Shown piece after piece: positions 1 to 7,707 of a DNA stretch of 64,000 nucleotides (its first letter is position 1; every line of letters begins with the position of its first letter). The notes below the pieces were generated by a model. It saw only the letters and a list, made by a program, of their open reading frames with translations. It did not search any database and was not told where the DNA came from. Source of the DNA: Microbacterium azadirachtae (lineage in GTDB: Bacteria; Actinomycetota; Actinomycetes; Actinomycetales; Microbacteriaceae). The position numbers and the translations under genes are program-made. The DNA is taken from positions 248,001 through 312,000 of the forward strand of contig NZ_JYIX01000037.1 in NCBI RefSeq assembly GCF_000956505.1, in the 5' to 3' direction.

Positions 1-21
1 CCTGAACGCCTGAACCGGTCG

Positions 22-1206
22 TCAGAGCAGCTCGTACACCGTGGCGTTGGCCATGCCGCCGCCCTCGCACATCGTCTGCAGGCCGTAGCGGATCCCGTTC
101 TGCCGCATGTGGTGCAGCAGGGTCGTGGTCAGACGCGCGCCCGATCCGCCCAGGGGATGGCCGAGGGCGATCGCCCCGCCGCGCGGGTTGACGAGATCCG
201 GATCTGCGCCGGTCTCGGCGAGCCATGCGAGCACGACCGGGGCGAACGCCTCGTTGACCTCGAAGGCGCCGATGTCGGCGAGGCCGAGGCCGGCGCGGGC
301 GAGCACCTTCGCGGTGGCCGGGATGGGCCCGGTGAGCATGAGGATCGGATCCGATCCCACGACCGCGACGCTGTGCACGCGCGCGATCGGGGCGAGTCCG
401 AGTTCGGCGGCGCGCGCGCTCATCATCATGAGCACGGCGGCCGCGCCGTCGGAGATCTGCGAGGCGCTGCCGGCCGTTACCACGCCGCCCTCGAGGAACG
501 GCGCCGGAAGGGTCGCCAGGCGCTCGACCGTGGAGTCCGCGCGGATGCCCTGGTCCGTCGTGACCACGCCCGCGGCCGTGGTCACGGGGACGATCTCGTC
601 CGCGAACAGCCCGGCCGCGGTCGCCGCGGCGGCCTTCTGGTGCGAGCGCACCGAGAACTCGTCCAGCTGCGTGCGGGTGAGGCCCCACTTCCGCGCGATG
701 AGCTCTGCGCCCACGCCCTGGTTGCCCAGATCCGGGAAGCGCTCGTGCATGAGCGGGCCGTAGGGATCCTGCTCGATGCCGTTGACAGAACCGACGCTGG
801 AGAACATCGGCACACGGGACATGACCTCGACCCCGCCCGCCACGACGATGTCGGCGTGGCCTGCGATGATCGCGGCGGCCGCGCTCTGGATCGCCTGCTG
901 CGACGACCCGCACTGGCGGTCGATCGTCATCCCCGGCACGTGCTCGGGCAGCCCCGCGGCGAGGGCGGCGTTGCGGCCCACGTTGAAGGACTGCTCGCCG
1001 ACCTGCGACACGCAGCCCCACAGCACATCGTCGACGAGGGCCGGATCGACGCCCGTGTCGGCCAGCACGGCCCGGATCGGGTGCGTGGAGAGGTCGACGG
1101 GGTGCACGCCGCTGAAGACCCCGCGCTCCGGCTTGCCGATGCCGACGGCGGTGCGGCGGGCGGCGACGATGACCGCGTCCCGGCCGGAGAACCCAGAGTT
1201 GCTCAT
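22..1206 (-). CDS. Acetyl-CoA C-acyltransferase (thiolase, FadA-like)
   Basis: A 394-residue thiolase that cleaves 3-ketoacyl-CoA with CoA (or condenses acetyl-CoA), normally the last step of beta-oxidation or branched-chain acyl-CoA breakdown in the cytoplasm. The nucleophilic Cys is at about residue 99 in DRQCGSS, the NEAFAPV loop lies near 313, the catalytic His is in ALGHPLGGSGAR near 350 and the second catalytic Cys in MCEGGGMAN near 380. All family signatures are present and the length is typical. I start at the ATG at 1206 (MSNSGF) because homology begins a few residues later; the open frame upstream contains no family sequence. GACAAT ends 6 nt before this ATG, a weak match to the leaderless pattern found elsewhere in the window. 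It lies downstream of glmS on the same strand but is separated by a hairpin, so it probably has its own promoter. Substrate chain length cannot be read from the sequence. Confidence 0.93.
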   Translation of the reverse strand: MSNSGFSGRDAVIVAARRTAVGIGKPERGVFSGVHPVDLSTHPIRAVLADTGVDPALVDDVLWGCVSQVGEQSFNVGRNAALAAGLPEHVPGMTIDRQCGSSQQAIQSAAAAIIAGHADIVVAGGVEVMSRVPMFSSVGSVNGIEQDPYGPLMHERFPDLGNQGVGAELIARKWGLTRTQLDEFSVRSHQKAAAATAAGLFADEIVPVTTAAGVVTTDQGIRADSTVERLATLPAPFLEGGVVTAGSASQISDGAAAVLMMMSARAAELGLAPIARVHSVAVVGSDPILMLTGPIPATAKVLARAGLGLADIGAFEVNEAFAPVVLAWLAETGADPDLVNPRGGAIALGHPLGGSGARLTTTLLHHMRQNGIRYGLQTMCEGGGMANATVYELL

Positions 1207-1231
1207 CCTGCCATTGTCCTCCGGCCGAGGT

Positions 1232-1290
1232 TTCGAAGCGCGCAAATGGTTCGATCCGCGGCGCGATGGCCGCCATTCGCGCGCTTCGAA
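1232..1290. terminator. 18-bp near-perfect inverted repeat after glmS
   Basis: The arm TTCGAAGCGCGCAAATGG (1232-1249) is the reverse complement of 1273-1290 except at one position, with a 23-nt loop. It lies between the glmS stop and the thiolase start, both leftward, so it can end the glmS transcript. There is no T tract. A dispersed palindromic repeat is the alternative. Confidence 0.55.
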
Positions 1291-1303
1291 TCGAAGACGG
1301 ACG

Positions 1304-3124
1304 TCACTCCACCGTGACGGACTTGGCGAGGTTGCGGGGCTTGTCCACATCGTGACCGAGCCGGACCGCCGCGTGGTAGGCGAGCAGCTGGGTCGGGATG
1401 GTCAGCAGGATCGGATCCAGCTCCGGCTCGTTCTTCGGGACGACGATCGTTCGCGCGTCGAGGTGCGCGAGATCGACCCCGGCGTGCGTGATGGCGATCA
1501 GCGGACCCTTGCGCGCCAGGATCTGCTCGGCCGCCGCGAGGTTGCGGTCGGTCAGCTCGTCCTCCGGGATGAGCGCGACCGTAGGCATGTGCGGGTCGAT
1601 CAGGGCGAGCGGGCCGTGCTTGAGCTCGCTCGTCTGGTACGCCTCCGCGTGGATGTAGCTGATCTCCTTGAGCTTCTGCGCGCCCTCGCGGGCGACGGGG
1701 AACCCGCGCACCCGCCCGATGTAGAAAGCGCTCTGCGCCTTCGCGATGTCCTCGGCGACCGCCGCGATCGGATCCGCGTCCTCGAGGATCTCCCGGATCT
1801 GCTCGGGGATGCGCTGCAGTCCGCGGAGGATCCGCTGGCCGTCCGCGTGGGACAGGTCGTGCAGACGCCCGAGGTGCAGCGCGAGCAGGGCGAAGGAGAG
1901 CGCCATGTTCGTGAGCGCCTTGGTGGAGGCGACGGAGATCTCGGGTCCTGCGTGCAGGTAGATCCCGCCATCGACCGTGCGGGCGATGGTCGAGCCCACG
2001 ACGTTGACGACGCCGATCACGCGGCCGCCCTTGCGCTTGATCTCCTCGACGGCGAACGCCGTGTCGGCGGTCTCGCCGCTCTGGCTCACCGCGACGTAGA
2101 GCGTGTCCGACTCGATGATGGGCTGGCGGTACCGGAACTCGGACGCGGCCTCCGCGTCGGCGGGGATCCGGGCCAGGTCCTCGATGAGCTGCGCGCCCAG
2201 CTGGCCGACGTAGTAGGCGGATCCGCAGCCGAGGATCTTGATCCGGCGGAAGCTGCGGAGCTCCCGCGGATCCAGTCCGAGCCCGTCCAGGCGGGCAGTC
2301 GCGAACCTCTCATCGAGCCGGCCGCGCAGGACCATCGCCGCGGCGTCGGGCTGCTCGTGGATCTCCTTGAGCATGTAGTGCTCGTAGCCGCTGAGCTCGA
2401 GATCCTCCGCCGCGACGCTGATCTCGACCGGCTCCGAACTGGTCGGGCTGTTGCCGCGGTCGAACGTCCTGAACCCGGTCGCGGTCACGGTCGCGAGCTC
2501 GCCGTCGTTCAAGTGCACGACCCGGTCAGTGTGCCGCACGAGGGCCGCCACATCGCTGGCCACGAGCATCTCTTTGTCGCCGATGCCGATGATCAGCGGG
2601 GATCCGCTGCGCGCCAGGACGATCCGCTCTGGATGCCGCTCGTCCAGCACGGCGAGGGCGTAGGTGCCGGTGATCCGGGCGAGGGCGGTGAGCACCGCCT
2701 CCTCGAGGGTCTCCGCGTCCGCCTGGGCGATCAGGTGGGCGATGACCTCGGTGTCGGTGTCGCTCTGGAGCTCGACGCCGGACTGCGTGAGATGGGCGCG
2801 CAGGGCCGCCGCGTTGTCGATGATGCCGTTGTGCACGACGCTGATCCGGCCGTCCTGGCTGCGCTGGGGGTGCGCGTTCTGCTCGAGGGCGGGACCGTGG
2901 GTCGCCCAGCGGGTGTGGCCGATCCCGACCGTGCCGGTGAGCCGCTTCGGCAGCGCGGCCTCGAGCTCGCGCACCCGGCCGACCCGCCGGATCGAGGTCG
3001 TGCCCTTGCTTCCGAGCACGGCGATGCCGGCCGAGTCGTAACCGCGGTACTCGAGGCGGGTGAGGCCTTCGACGAGGACGGGGGCGGCGGCCTGATGGCC
3101 GATGTAACCGACGATTCCGCACAT
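1304..3124 (-). CDS. glmS: Glutamine--fructose-6-phosphate aminotransferase (isomerizing)
   Basis: Makes glucosamine-6-phosphate from fructose-6-phosphate and glutamine, the entry step to UDP-GlcNAc, peptidoglycan and mycothiol. The product has 606 residues. It starts MCGIVGYIG, where Cys2 becomes the N-terminal nucleophile of the class II glutamine amidotransferase domain (about 1-230, with RWATHG and HNGIIDN). Two SIS sugar-isomerase domains follow (about 285-420 and 455-590) with SQSGETADT and a terminal AKSVTVE. The start at 3124 is fixed by the need for Cys2 and by the GAGGAG ribosome site 9 nt upstream; the longer open frame to 3352 only shadows the neighbouring small gene. That small gene ends 43 nt upstream and may be co-transcribed. 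I see no glmS ribozyme, which is not expected in actinobacteria. Confidence 0.97.
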   Translation of the reverse strand: MCGIVGYIGHQAAAPVLVEGLTRLEYRGYDSAGIAVLGSKGTTSIRRVGRVRELEAALPKRLTGTVGIGHTRWATHGPALEQNAHPQRSQDGRISVVHNGIIDNAAALRAHLTQSGVELQSDTDTEVIAHLIAQADAETLEEAVLTALARITGTYALAVLDERHPERIVLARSGSPLIIGIGDKEMLVASDVAALVRHTDRVVHLNDGELATVTATGFRTFDRGNSPTSSEPVEISVAAEDLELSGYEHYMLKEIHEQPDAAAMVLRGRLDERFATARLDGLGLDPRELRSFRRIKILGCGSAYYVGQLGAQLIEDLARIPADAEAASEFRYRQPIIESDTLYVAVSQSGETADTAFAVEEIKRKGGRVIGVVNVVGSTIARTVDGGIYLHAGPEISVASTKALTNMALSFALLALHLGRLHDLSHADGQRILRGLQRIPEQIREILEDADPIAAVAEDIAKAQSAFYIGRVRGFPVAREGAQKLKEISYIHAEAYQTSELKHGPLALIDPHMPTVALIPEDELTDRNLAAAEQILARKGPLIAITHAGVDLAHLDARTIVVPKNEPELDPILLTIPTQLLAYHAAVRLGHDVDKPRNLAKSVTVE

Positions 3125-3167
3125 GGTGGGTCTCCTCAGGAGTAGGGGGGAAGGGGACGGGCCGGGC

Positions 3168-3428
3168 TCAGCCGTACACGATGCGGCGCAGCTGCCGCTC
3201 GGAGAGCTCCGGGGCGGCGACGCGACGATCGCGCAGCTCGGCGGCGATGAGCGCGAAGGCCTCCGCGTTGCGCGTGCCGTAGAGCTGGAGCTCGGCGTGG
3301 CGGCGCCGCACGAAGGCTTCGACGGGCTCGTCGTACCAGGCGAGGACGTCATCGACGACCCGCGCGGCGACGCTCGCCGGCAGACCGGTGGACGCCACGA
3401 TCCGCTGGATCAGGTCATCGTCGGTCAT
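3168..3428 (-). CDS. Small conserved hypothetical protein upstream of glmS
   Basis: An 86-residue, probably all-helical soluble protein (MTDDDLIQRIV... to RQLRRIVYG) with no membrane segment or signal peptide. I do not recognise a domain or function. The open frame reaches a TTG at 3464, but that codon abuts the 26-bp palindrome at 3465-3490. The ATG at 3428 has CATACT exactly 6 nt upstream, which fits the leaderless start pattern seen elsewhere here, so I prefer 3428. It lies just upstream of glmS in the same direction and could share its transcript. It could be a small regulator or partner of amino-sugar metabolism, but only position suggests this. Confidence 0.7.
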   Translation of the reverse strand: MTDDDLIQRIVASTGLPASVAARVVDDVLAWYDEPVEAFVRRRHAELQLYGTRNAEAFALIAAELRDRRVAAPELSERQLRRIVYG

Positions 3429-3464
3429 GAGTCGAGTATGCGGATCCGGGGCCGCGAACGACAA

Positions 3465-3490
3465 AGATCTGCCCGAATTCGGGCAGATCT
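3465..3490. terminator. 26-bp perfect palindrome
   Basis: AGATCTGCCCGAA followed directly by its own reverse complement, with no loop. It sits 33 nt beyond the stop of the acyl-CoA dehydrogenase and on the leftward strand is followed by TTTG, so it probably ends that transcript. It is also about 37 nt upstream of the small gene at 3428, so a regulator binding site is the alternative. Confidence 0.6.
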
Positions 3491-3523
3491 CGTCAAAAGT
3501 GTTCAGGGCGTGCGGCTAGAGGG

Positions 3524-4681
3524 TCACAGTCCGAGGCTGCGGGCGATCAGCATGAGCTGCACCTCGGTCGTGCCCTCGCCGACCTCGAGGATCTTGGAGT
3601 CGCGGTAGTGCCTGGCGACGCGGTACTCGTTCATGAACCCGTTGCCGCCGAACACCTGGGTGGCGTCGCGCGCGTTGTCCATCGCGGCGTCGCTCGCGGT
3701 GAGCTTTGCGATCGCCGCCTCCTGCTTGAAGGGCTTGCCTGCGAGCATGAGCGCGGCCGCGTGGTAGTAGGCGCGGCGGGCGACCAGTGCGCGCGCCTCC
3801 ATCCGGGCGATCTTGAACGCGATGGCCTGATGCCCGCCGATGTGCGTGCCGAACGCCTGGCGCTCCTTCGCGTAGCGGACCGCGTCGTCGACGCAGCCCT
3901 GTGCCGCGCCGACCGCGAGGGCCGCGATCGCGATGCGCCCCTCGTCCAGGATCCGCAGGAAGTTCGCGTAGCCGCGCCCCCGCTCGCCGAGGAGGTTCCC
4001 CTCCGGCACGCGCACGTCGTCGAACGACAGCCCGTGGGTGTCCGAGGCGTTCCAGCCGACCTTGTCGTAGGGCGGGGCGACGACGAAGCCCGGCGTCCCG
4101 GACGGCACGATGATCGTCGAGATCTCCTTGCCCCGCTCGGTCTCGCCCGTGACCGCGGTGACCGTCACGAAGGCGGTGATGTCGGTGCCGGAGTTCGTGA
4201 TGAACTGCTTCGACCCGTTGATGACCCACTCGTCCCCGTCCCGCCGTGCGGTGGTGCGGGTGCGGCCGGCGTCGCTGCCCGCATCGGGTTCGGTGAGGCC
4301 GAATCCTCCGAGCTGCGTGCCCGCGGCGAGGGAGGGCAGCCAGCGCTGCTTCTGCTCCTCGGTGCCGAACCGGAAGATCGGCATGGCTCCGAGGGAGACG
4401 CCGGCCTCGAGTGTGATGGCGACGCTCTGGTCGACCTTCGCGAGCTCCTCGAGGGCGAGGCAGAGCGCGAAGTAGTCGCCACCCATGCCGCCGTACTCCT
4501 CGGGGAAGGGCAGGCCGAACAGACCGAGCTCCGCCATGCCCGCGACGACCTCGTAGGGGAAGCTGTGCTCGCGGTCGTGCTGCGCGGACGCCGGGGCGAC
4601 CACCTGCTCCGCGAAATCGCGGACGGTCGCGGACAGTTCGCGGTACTCCTCGGGGAGTTCGGACGGGATCGTCTCGGACAC
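3524..4681 (-). CDS. Acyl-CoA dehydrogenase, probably for branched-chain acyl-CoA
   Basis: A 385-residue FAD enzyme that oxidises an acyl-CoA to the 2-enoyl-CoA and passes electrons to electron-transfer flavoprotein. The N-terminal helical domain (about 8-120), middle beta domain (GFGLTEPDAGSDAGRTRT, about 127-225) and C-terminal helical domain (about 240-385) are all present. The candidate catalytic Glu lies in VGEGTTEVQ near residue 369. The start is GTG at 4681. A TetR gene is divergent, and the interval holds two operator-like sites that recur at the acyl-CoA carboxylase promoter (14319). Acyl-CoA dehydrogenase, biotin carboxylase, carboxyltransferase, MaoC and CitE form one leucine-degradation locus in mycobacteria (fadE19-accA1-accD1-Rv2499c-citE with the TetR BkaR), so I infer isovaleryl-CoA or a related substrate. 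The exact substrate is not proven. Confidence 0.88.
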   Translation of the reverse strand: MSETIPSELPEEYRELSATVRDFAEQVVAPASAQHDREHSFPYEVVAGMAELGLFGLPFPEEYGGMGGDYFALCLALEELAKVDQSVAITLEAGVSLGAMPIFRFGTEEQKQRWLPSLAAGTQLGGFGLTEPDAGSDAGRTRTTARRDGDEWVINGSKQFITNSGTDITAFVTVTAVTGETERGKEISTIIVPSGTPGFVVAPPYDKVGWNASDTHGLSFDDVRVPEGNLLGERGRGYANFLRILDEGRIAIAALAVGAAQGCVDDAVRYAKERQAFGTHIGGHQAIAFKIARMEARALVARRAYYHAAALMLAGKPFKQEAAIAKLTASDAAMDNARDATQVFGGNGFMNEYRVARHYRDSKILEVGEGTTEVQLMLIARSLGL

Positions 4682-4696
4682 GCAGACCAGCTCCTC

Positions 4697-4740
4697 AGTG
4701 AACGATCGGTAACTGAAATAGATGTTAGCGCGCGTTCACT
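4697..4740. promoter_or_regulatory. Two operator-like sites between acyl-CoA dehydrogenase and tetR
   Basis: Site 1 reads TTACCGATCGTTCACT on the minus strand (4697-4712). Site 2 reads TTAGCGCGCGTTCACT on the plus strand (4725-4740). Each is an imperfect palindrome, and the two agree at 13 of 16 bases. Site 2 also matches 14 of 16 bases of TTAGCGAGCGTTAACT at 14319-14334 in front of the carboxylase operon. The likely ligand protein is the TetR encoded at 4770; this is inference from position and repetition. Confidence 0.65.
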
Positions 4741-4763
4741 CGACTGTCCAGGATCGCTATCCT
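4735..4763 (+). promoter_or_regulatory. tetR promoter, leaderless
   Basis: TTCACT (4735-4740) and TATCCT (4758-4763) are separated by 17 nt. The -10 box ends 6 nt before the ATG at 4770, so transcription should start at or next to the start codon. The -35 box lies inside operator site 2, which predicts autorepression. Confidence 0.6.
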
Positions 4764-4769
4764 TACGGG

Positions 4770-5348
4770 ATGACCACCGCGAGGGCGCAGGGGAAGGCAC
4801 GGACGAGGCAGCTCTTCCTCGACGCCGCCGCCCGGCTCTTCGCGGATCGCGGGTTCCATGCCGTCTCGATCGGCGAGCTCGGCACCGCGGTCGGGGTCAG
4901 CGGACCGGCCCTGTACCGGCACTTCCCGAGCAAGGACGCGATGCTCGAGGAGATCCTGATCGGCACCAGCGAGTTCCTGCTGCAGGGCGGATCCGAGATC
5001 ATCGCCGCGCCGCACTCCTCGGATCTGGACGTGCTGGACGACCTCATCGACTTCCACCTCACGTTCGCGCTCGCTCATCGCGACATCATCCGCGTGCAGG
5101 ACCGCGAGCTGGGCACGCTCCCGAAGGTCGCGAATCGCCAGGTGCGCAAGCTTCAGCGGCAGTATCTGGATCTTTGGGCCGAGGTCGTCGGCCGGCTGCG
5201 CCCCGAGATCGCGCCGGCCGATCTCCAGGTGGCGATGCACGCGGTGTTCGGGCTGCTGAACTCCACGGCGCACAGCACCGAGAAGCTCGTCTCGGCCGAT
5301 GAGCGCGGAATACTCTCCGGCGCCGCGCGGCGCGTGCTGATCGGCTGA
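4770..5348 (+). CDS. TetR-family regulator, probably of branched-chain acyl-CoA catabolism
   Basis: A 192-residue one-component repressor. The N-terminal helix-turn-helix covers about residues 12-58 (SIGELGTAVGVSGPALYRHF); the rest is an all-helical ligand domain. It starts at the ATG at 4770 with no ribosome site but with TATCCT 6 nt upstream, so it should be leaderless; the longer open frame to 4722 runs through the promoter and operator and is not used. It is divergent from the acyl-CoA dehydrogenase, and a matching operator lies at the carboxylase promoter 9.5 kb away. By analogy with mycobacterial BkaR the inducer may be a branched-chain acyl-CoA. The DNA-binding class is certain; regulon and ligand are inferred. 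Confidence 0.88.
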   Translation: MTTARAQGKARTRQLFLDAAARLFADRGFHAVSIGELGTAVGVSGPALYRHFPSKDAMLEEILIGTSEFLLQGGSEIIAAPHSSDLDVLDDLIDFHLTFALAHRDIIRVQDRELGTLPKVANRQVRKLQRQYLDLWAEVVGRLRPEIAPADLQVAMHAVFGLLNSTAHSTEKLVSADERGILSGAARRVLIG

Positions 5349-5364
5349 CGGGCCCCGCGCGGGG

Positions 5365-5745
5365 TCAGCCCGCGGACTGGAACCTCGGCCTTCGGGGAGG
5401 GCGGCGCTCATCCGGATCGAGGGCGATCGTGCCGTCGGCGGCGATGTGCTCGAACATGGCCTGCACGAGCGTCACGATATGCGGGTCGTCCACGCGGTAC
5501 AGCTGTCGCCGGCCCTCGCGGCGAGAGGAAACGACTCCGGCGGCGCGCAGTTTGGCGAGCTGCTGGCTGGTCGCGGGGATGCTTGCCCCTGTGCGTTCGG
5601 AGAGCGTCGTCACGTCGCTCTCCCCGCCGGCGAGCAGCCAGACGAGATGCAGCCGACCAGGCACCGAGAGCAGGTCGAACGTCCCCGCGGCGGCGGCGAG
5701 GCGCTCGGGGGTGGCGGGGATGCGGCCTTCGTAGGGCGTGCTCAC
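5365..5745 (-). CDS. ArsR/SmtB-type winged-helix regulator
   Basis: A 126-residue winged-helix repressor. The wing and helix-turn-helix cover about residues 20-90 (TTLSERTGASIPATSQQLAKLRAAGVVSSRREGRR, quoted here in pieces as the recognition region around SQQLAKLRAAG). It has no Cys, so the classical metal-binding motif of ArsR is absent. The start is GTG at 5745 with GGAAGG upstream. It is divergent from the anion-type ABC transporter at 5962, and the shared interval holds a CATTCA/TGAATG inverted repeat overlapping a promoter, so it probably controls the transporter and itself. The effector is unknown; a non-metal signal or a His/Asp-ligated metal are both possible. It converges on the tetR gene 17 nt away. 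Confidence 0.85.
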   Translation of the reverse strand: MSTPYEGRIPATPERLAAAAGTFDLLSVPGRLHLVWLLAGGESDVTTLSERTGASIPATSQQLAKLRAAGVVSSRREGRRQLYRVDDPHIVTLVQAMFEHIAADGTIALDPDERRPPRRPRFQSAG

Positions 5746-5758
5746 GGGATCCTTCCTG

Positions 5759-5794
5759 CATTCATTTGCGCAACCGATTGAATGAGGCTATCGT
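5759..5794 (+). promoter_or_regulatory. Transporter promoter with overlapping inverted repeat
   Basis: TTGCGC (5766-5771) and TATCGT (5789-5794) are separated by 17 nt and point toward the leader ORF and transporter. CATTCA (5759-5764) and TGAATG (5779-5784) form a perfect 6-bp inverted repeat with a 14-nt spacer that brackets the -35 box, similar in layout to ArsR/SmtB operators. The arsR gene starts 14 nt to the left. Confidence 0.5.
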
Positions 5795-5842
5795 ACTTCG
5801 TGGCCCGGTGCGCGGGCCGTCCGACCGCGAGCCGAGGAGGTG

Positions 5843-5911
5843 ATGACGGTGAGTCATCCTGCTGATCAATCCCGTCCCCTCTTCCTCCGCGCTCGCCGGA
5901 TGCGCCGCTGA
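5843..5911 (+). CDS. 22-codon leader ORF ahead of the ABC transporter
   Basis: ATG at 5843 preceded by GAGGAGG (5834-5840), the best ribosome site in this area, encodes a basic peptide ending RARRMRR and stops at 5911. The transporter start follows 50 nt later. The Shine-Dalgarno stretch AGGAGGT (5835-5841) is the exact complement of ACCTCCT (5911-5917), which begins on the last base of the stop codon. GCTGATCA (5861-5868) is the exact complement of TGATCAGC (5917-5924). The two helices share base 5917 and either compete or form a pseudoknot. This layout suggests a translated leader that controls the downstream genes. There is no Cys run or other obvious attenuation codon cluster, and I do not recognise the peptide. 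It is too short for family assignment. Confidence 0.5.
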   Translation: MTVSHPADQSRPLFLRARRMRR

Positions 5912-5961
5912 CCTCCTGATCAGCGGCTCGCTCGGGCGGCGCTCGTCTCATGGAGCCCGCC

Positions 5962-7707
5962 ATGACGATCCTCCGTCCCTTCGCCGGCCACACGTCCGTC
6001 GGCGCCCGCTCGCGCACCCGCCTCATCGCCGACGCCGTCGTGCTGGTCGGCTTCGCGGTGCTGCTGTTCCTGCTGATCCGCCTCGCCGAGGGAGTGGGCG
6101 CACCGTTCACCCCCGCGAACGCGGCGGCGAGCGTCTCCACCGACCCGGCGCACCTGCCGTACTACGCGCTGCGCTCGCTCCTGCGCATGTTCGTCGCGCT
6201 GCTCGCATCCCTGCTGTTCACCTTCGCGTACGCGACGGTGGCGGCGCGGTCGCGTCGGGCTGAGAAGATCCTCATCCCGCTGCTGGACATCCTGCAGTCG
6301 GTGCCGGTGCTCGCGTTCCTGTCGGTCACGCTCACGATCTGGCTGGTGCTCTTCCCCGGATCCATGCTCGGTCTGGAATGCGCCTCGGTGTTCGCGATCT
6401 TCACGAGCCAGGCCTGGAACATGACCTTTGCGTTCTACAGCTCCCTGACCACGCAGCCCCGTGAGCTCGACGAGGCGGCGAGACTGCTGCGGCTCACGAA
6501 GTGGCAGCGCTTCTGGAAGCTGGACGTCCCGAGCGGCATGATCCCCCTGGTCTGGAACGGGATGATGAGCTTCGGCGGCGGCTGGTTCTTCCTCGTCGCG
6601 TCCGAAGTGATCTCGGTCAACAACCACACCTATGCCCTGCCCGGCATCGGATCGTATGTCGCCGCCGCGACCGAGCAGCAGGACGTCCCGGCGATCCTCC
6701 TCGCGATCGGCGTGATGGTGCTCATGGTGATCGGCGTGAACACGCTGTTCTGGCGCCCGCTGACCGCGTGGGCGGAGAAGTTCCGCACCGGCGACACCTC
6801 GGCCGCCGTCCCGCAGCGCAGCATGACGCTCGCCGTGCTCCGGCACTCCGGCGTGCCGCGCTACCTGGGCATGGTCCTGCGTCCGGTCGGCCGCGGGCTC
6901 GACGCCGCGACCCGGCCGTTCGGACTCGCCGATCGCCCGCTCCGAGTGAACGCCGGCCGGCGTCGCGCCGGCGACATCGTCTTCGGCGTCGTCGTGGGCC
7001 TGCTCATCGCCTGGGGCGCGATCGAACTGCTGATCTACATCCAGGGATCCGTCGGGCTGGCGGAGTTCGGGACCGCGATCCTGCTGGGCCTCGTCACGTT
7101 CGCCCGGGTCGTCGTCCTCGTGCTCGTGGCGACGCTGATCTGGGTTCCGATCGGGGTGTGGATCGGGATGAATCCCAGGGTCACCCGGTTCGCGCAGCCC
7201 GTGGTGCAGGTGCTCGCGAGCTTCCCCGCCAACTTCCTGTTCCCGTTCTTCACGCTGCTGCTCATCGCGACGGGCGTGAGCCTCGACATCGGCGGCATAT
7301 TCCTGATGGCGCTGGGCGCGCAGTGGTACATCCTGTTCAACGTCATCGCCGGCGCCTCGGCGATCCCGGCGGATCTGCGCGAGGCGTCGCTGAACCTGGG
7401 CGTCTCGCGGTGGCTCCGCTGGAAGCGGCTGATCCTGCCCGCGGTGTTCGCCTCGTGGGTGACCGGAGGGATCACCGCGGCCGGCGGCGCCTGGAACGCG
7501 TCGATCGTCTCGGAGGTGGTCGGCTACGGCCACACCACCCTCACCGCGACAGGCCTGGGCGCCTACATCGCGAACGCCACCGCGGCGGGGGATTTCGCCC
7601 GCACGTTCGTGGGGGTGATCGTGATGACGCTGTTCGTCGTCGGCATCAACCGGTTGTTCTGGCGCCGCCTGTACCGGATCGCCGAGAAGCGCTTCTCCCT
7701 GACCTGA
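5962..7707 (+). CDS. Anion-type ABC transporter, fused double permease
   Basis: A 581-residue inner-membrane protein with two complete binding-protein-dependent permease domains in tandem (about residues 55-265 and 345-575), each with an EAA loop (EAARLLRLTKWQRFWKLDVP in the first; EASLNLGVSRWLRWKRLILP in the second). This is the architecture of duplicated permeases in nitrate/sulfonate/bicarbonate-like systems (COG4986 type). I prefer the ATG at 5962 because GGAG lies 6 nt upstream; an ATG at 5950 is also in frame. The partner ATPase follows after a repeat-rich gap. No substrate-binding protein is encoded nearby, as is common for this subfamily. The substrate is unknown; the divergent arsR gene and the leader ORF suggest regulation by an ion or small metabolite. 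The stop codon lies in the second unit of a pentanucleotide repeat. Confidence 0.85.
   Translation: MTILRPFAGHTSVGARSRTRLIADAVVLVGFAVLLFLLIRLAEGVGAPFTPANAAASVSTDPAHLPYYALRSLLRMFVALLASLLFTFAYATVAARSRRAEKILIPLLDILQSVPVLAFLSVTLTIWLVLFPGSMLGLECASVFAIFTSQAWNMTFAFYSSLTTQPRELDEAARLLRLTKWQRFWKLDVPSGMIPLVWNGMMSFGGGWFFLVASEVISVNNHTYALPGIGSYVAAATEQQDVPAILLAIGVMVLMVIGVNTLFWRPLTAWAEKFRTGDTSAAVPQRSMTLAVLRHSGVPRYLGMVLRPVGRGLDAATRPFGLADRPLRVNAGRRRAGDIVFGVVVGLLIAWGAIELLIYIQGSVGLAEFGTAILLGLVTFARVVVLVLVATLIWVPIGVWIGMNPRVTRFAQPVVQVLASFPANFLFPFFTLLLIATGVSLDIGGIFLMALGAQWYILFNVIAGASAIPADLREASLNLGVSRWLRWKRLILPAVFASWVTGGITAAGGAWNASIVSEVVGYGHTTLTATGLGAYIANATAAGDFARTFVGVIVMTLFVVGINRLFWRRLYRIAEKRFSLT

Noticed and set aside
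1247..1260. GGTTCGATCC, like the T-arm of a tRNA
   Set aside because: It is in the loop of an inverted repeat. No acceptor stem, D arm or anticodon arm can be formed around it.
5950..5961. ATG four codons upstream of the chosen permease start
   Set aside because: It has no ribosome site, whereas GGAG is correctly placed for the ATG at 5962. The choice is not certain.
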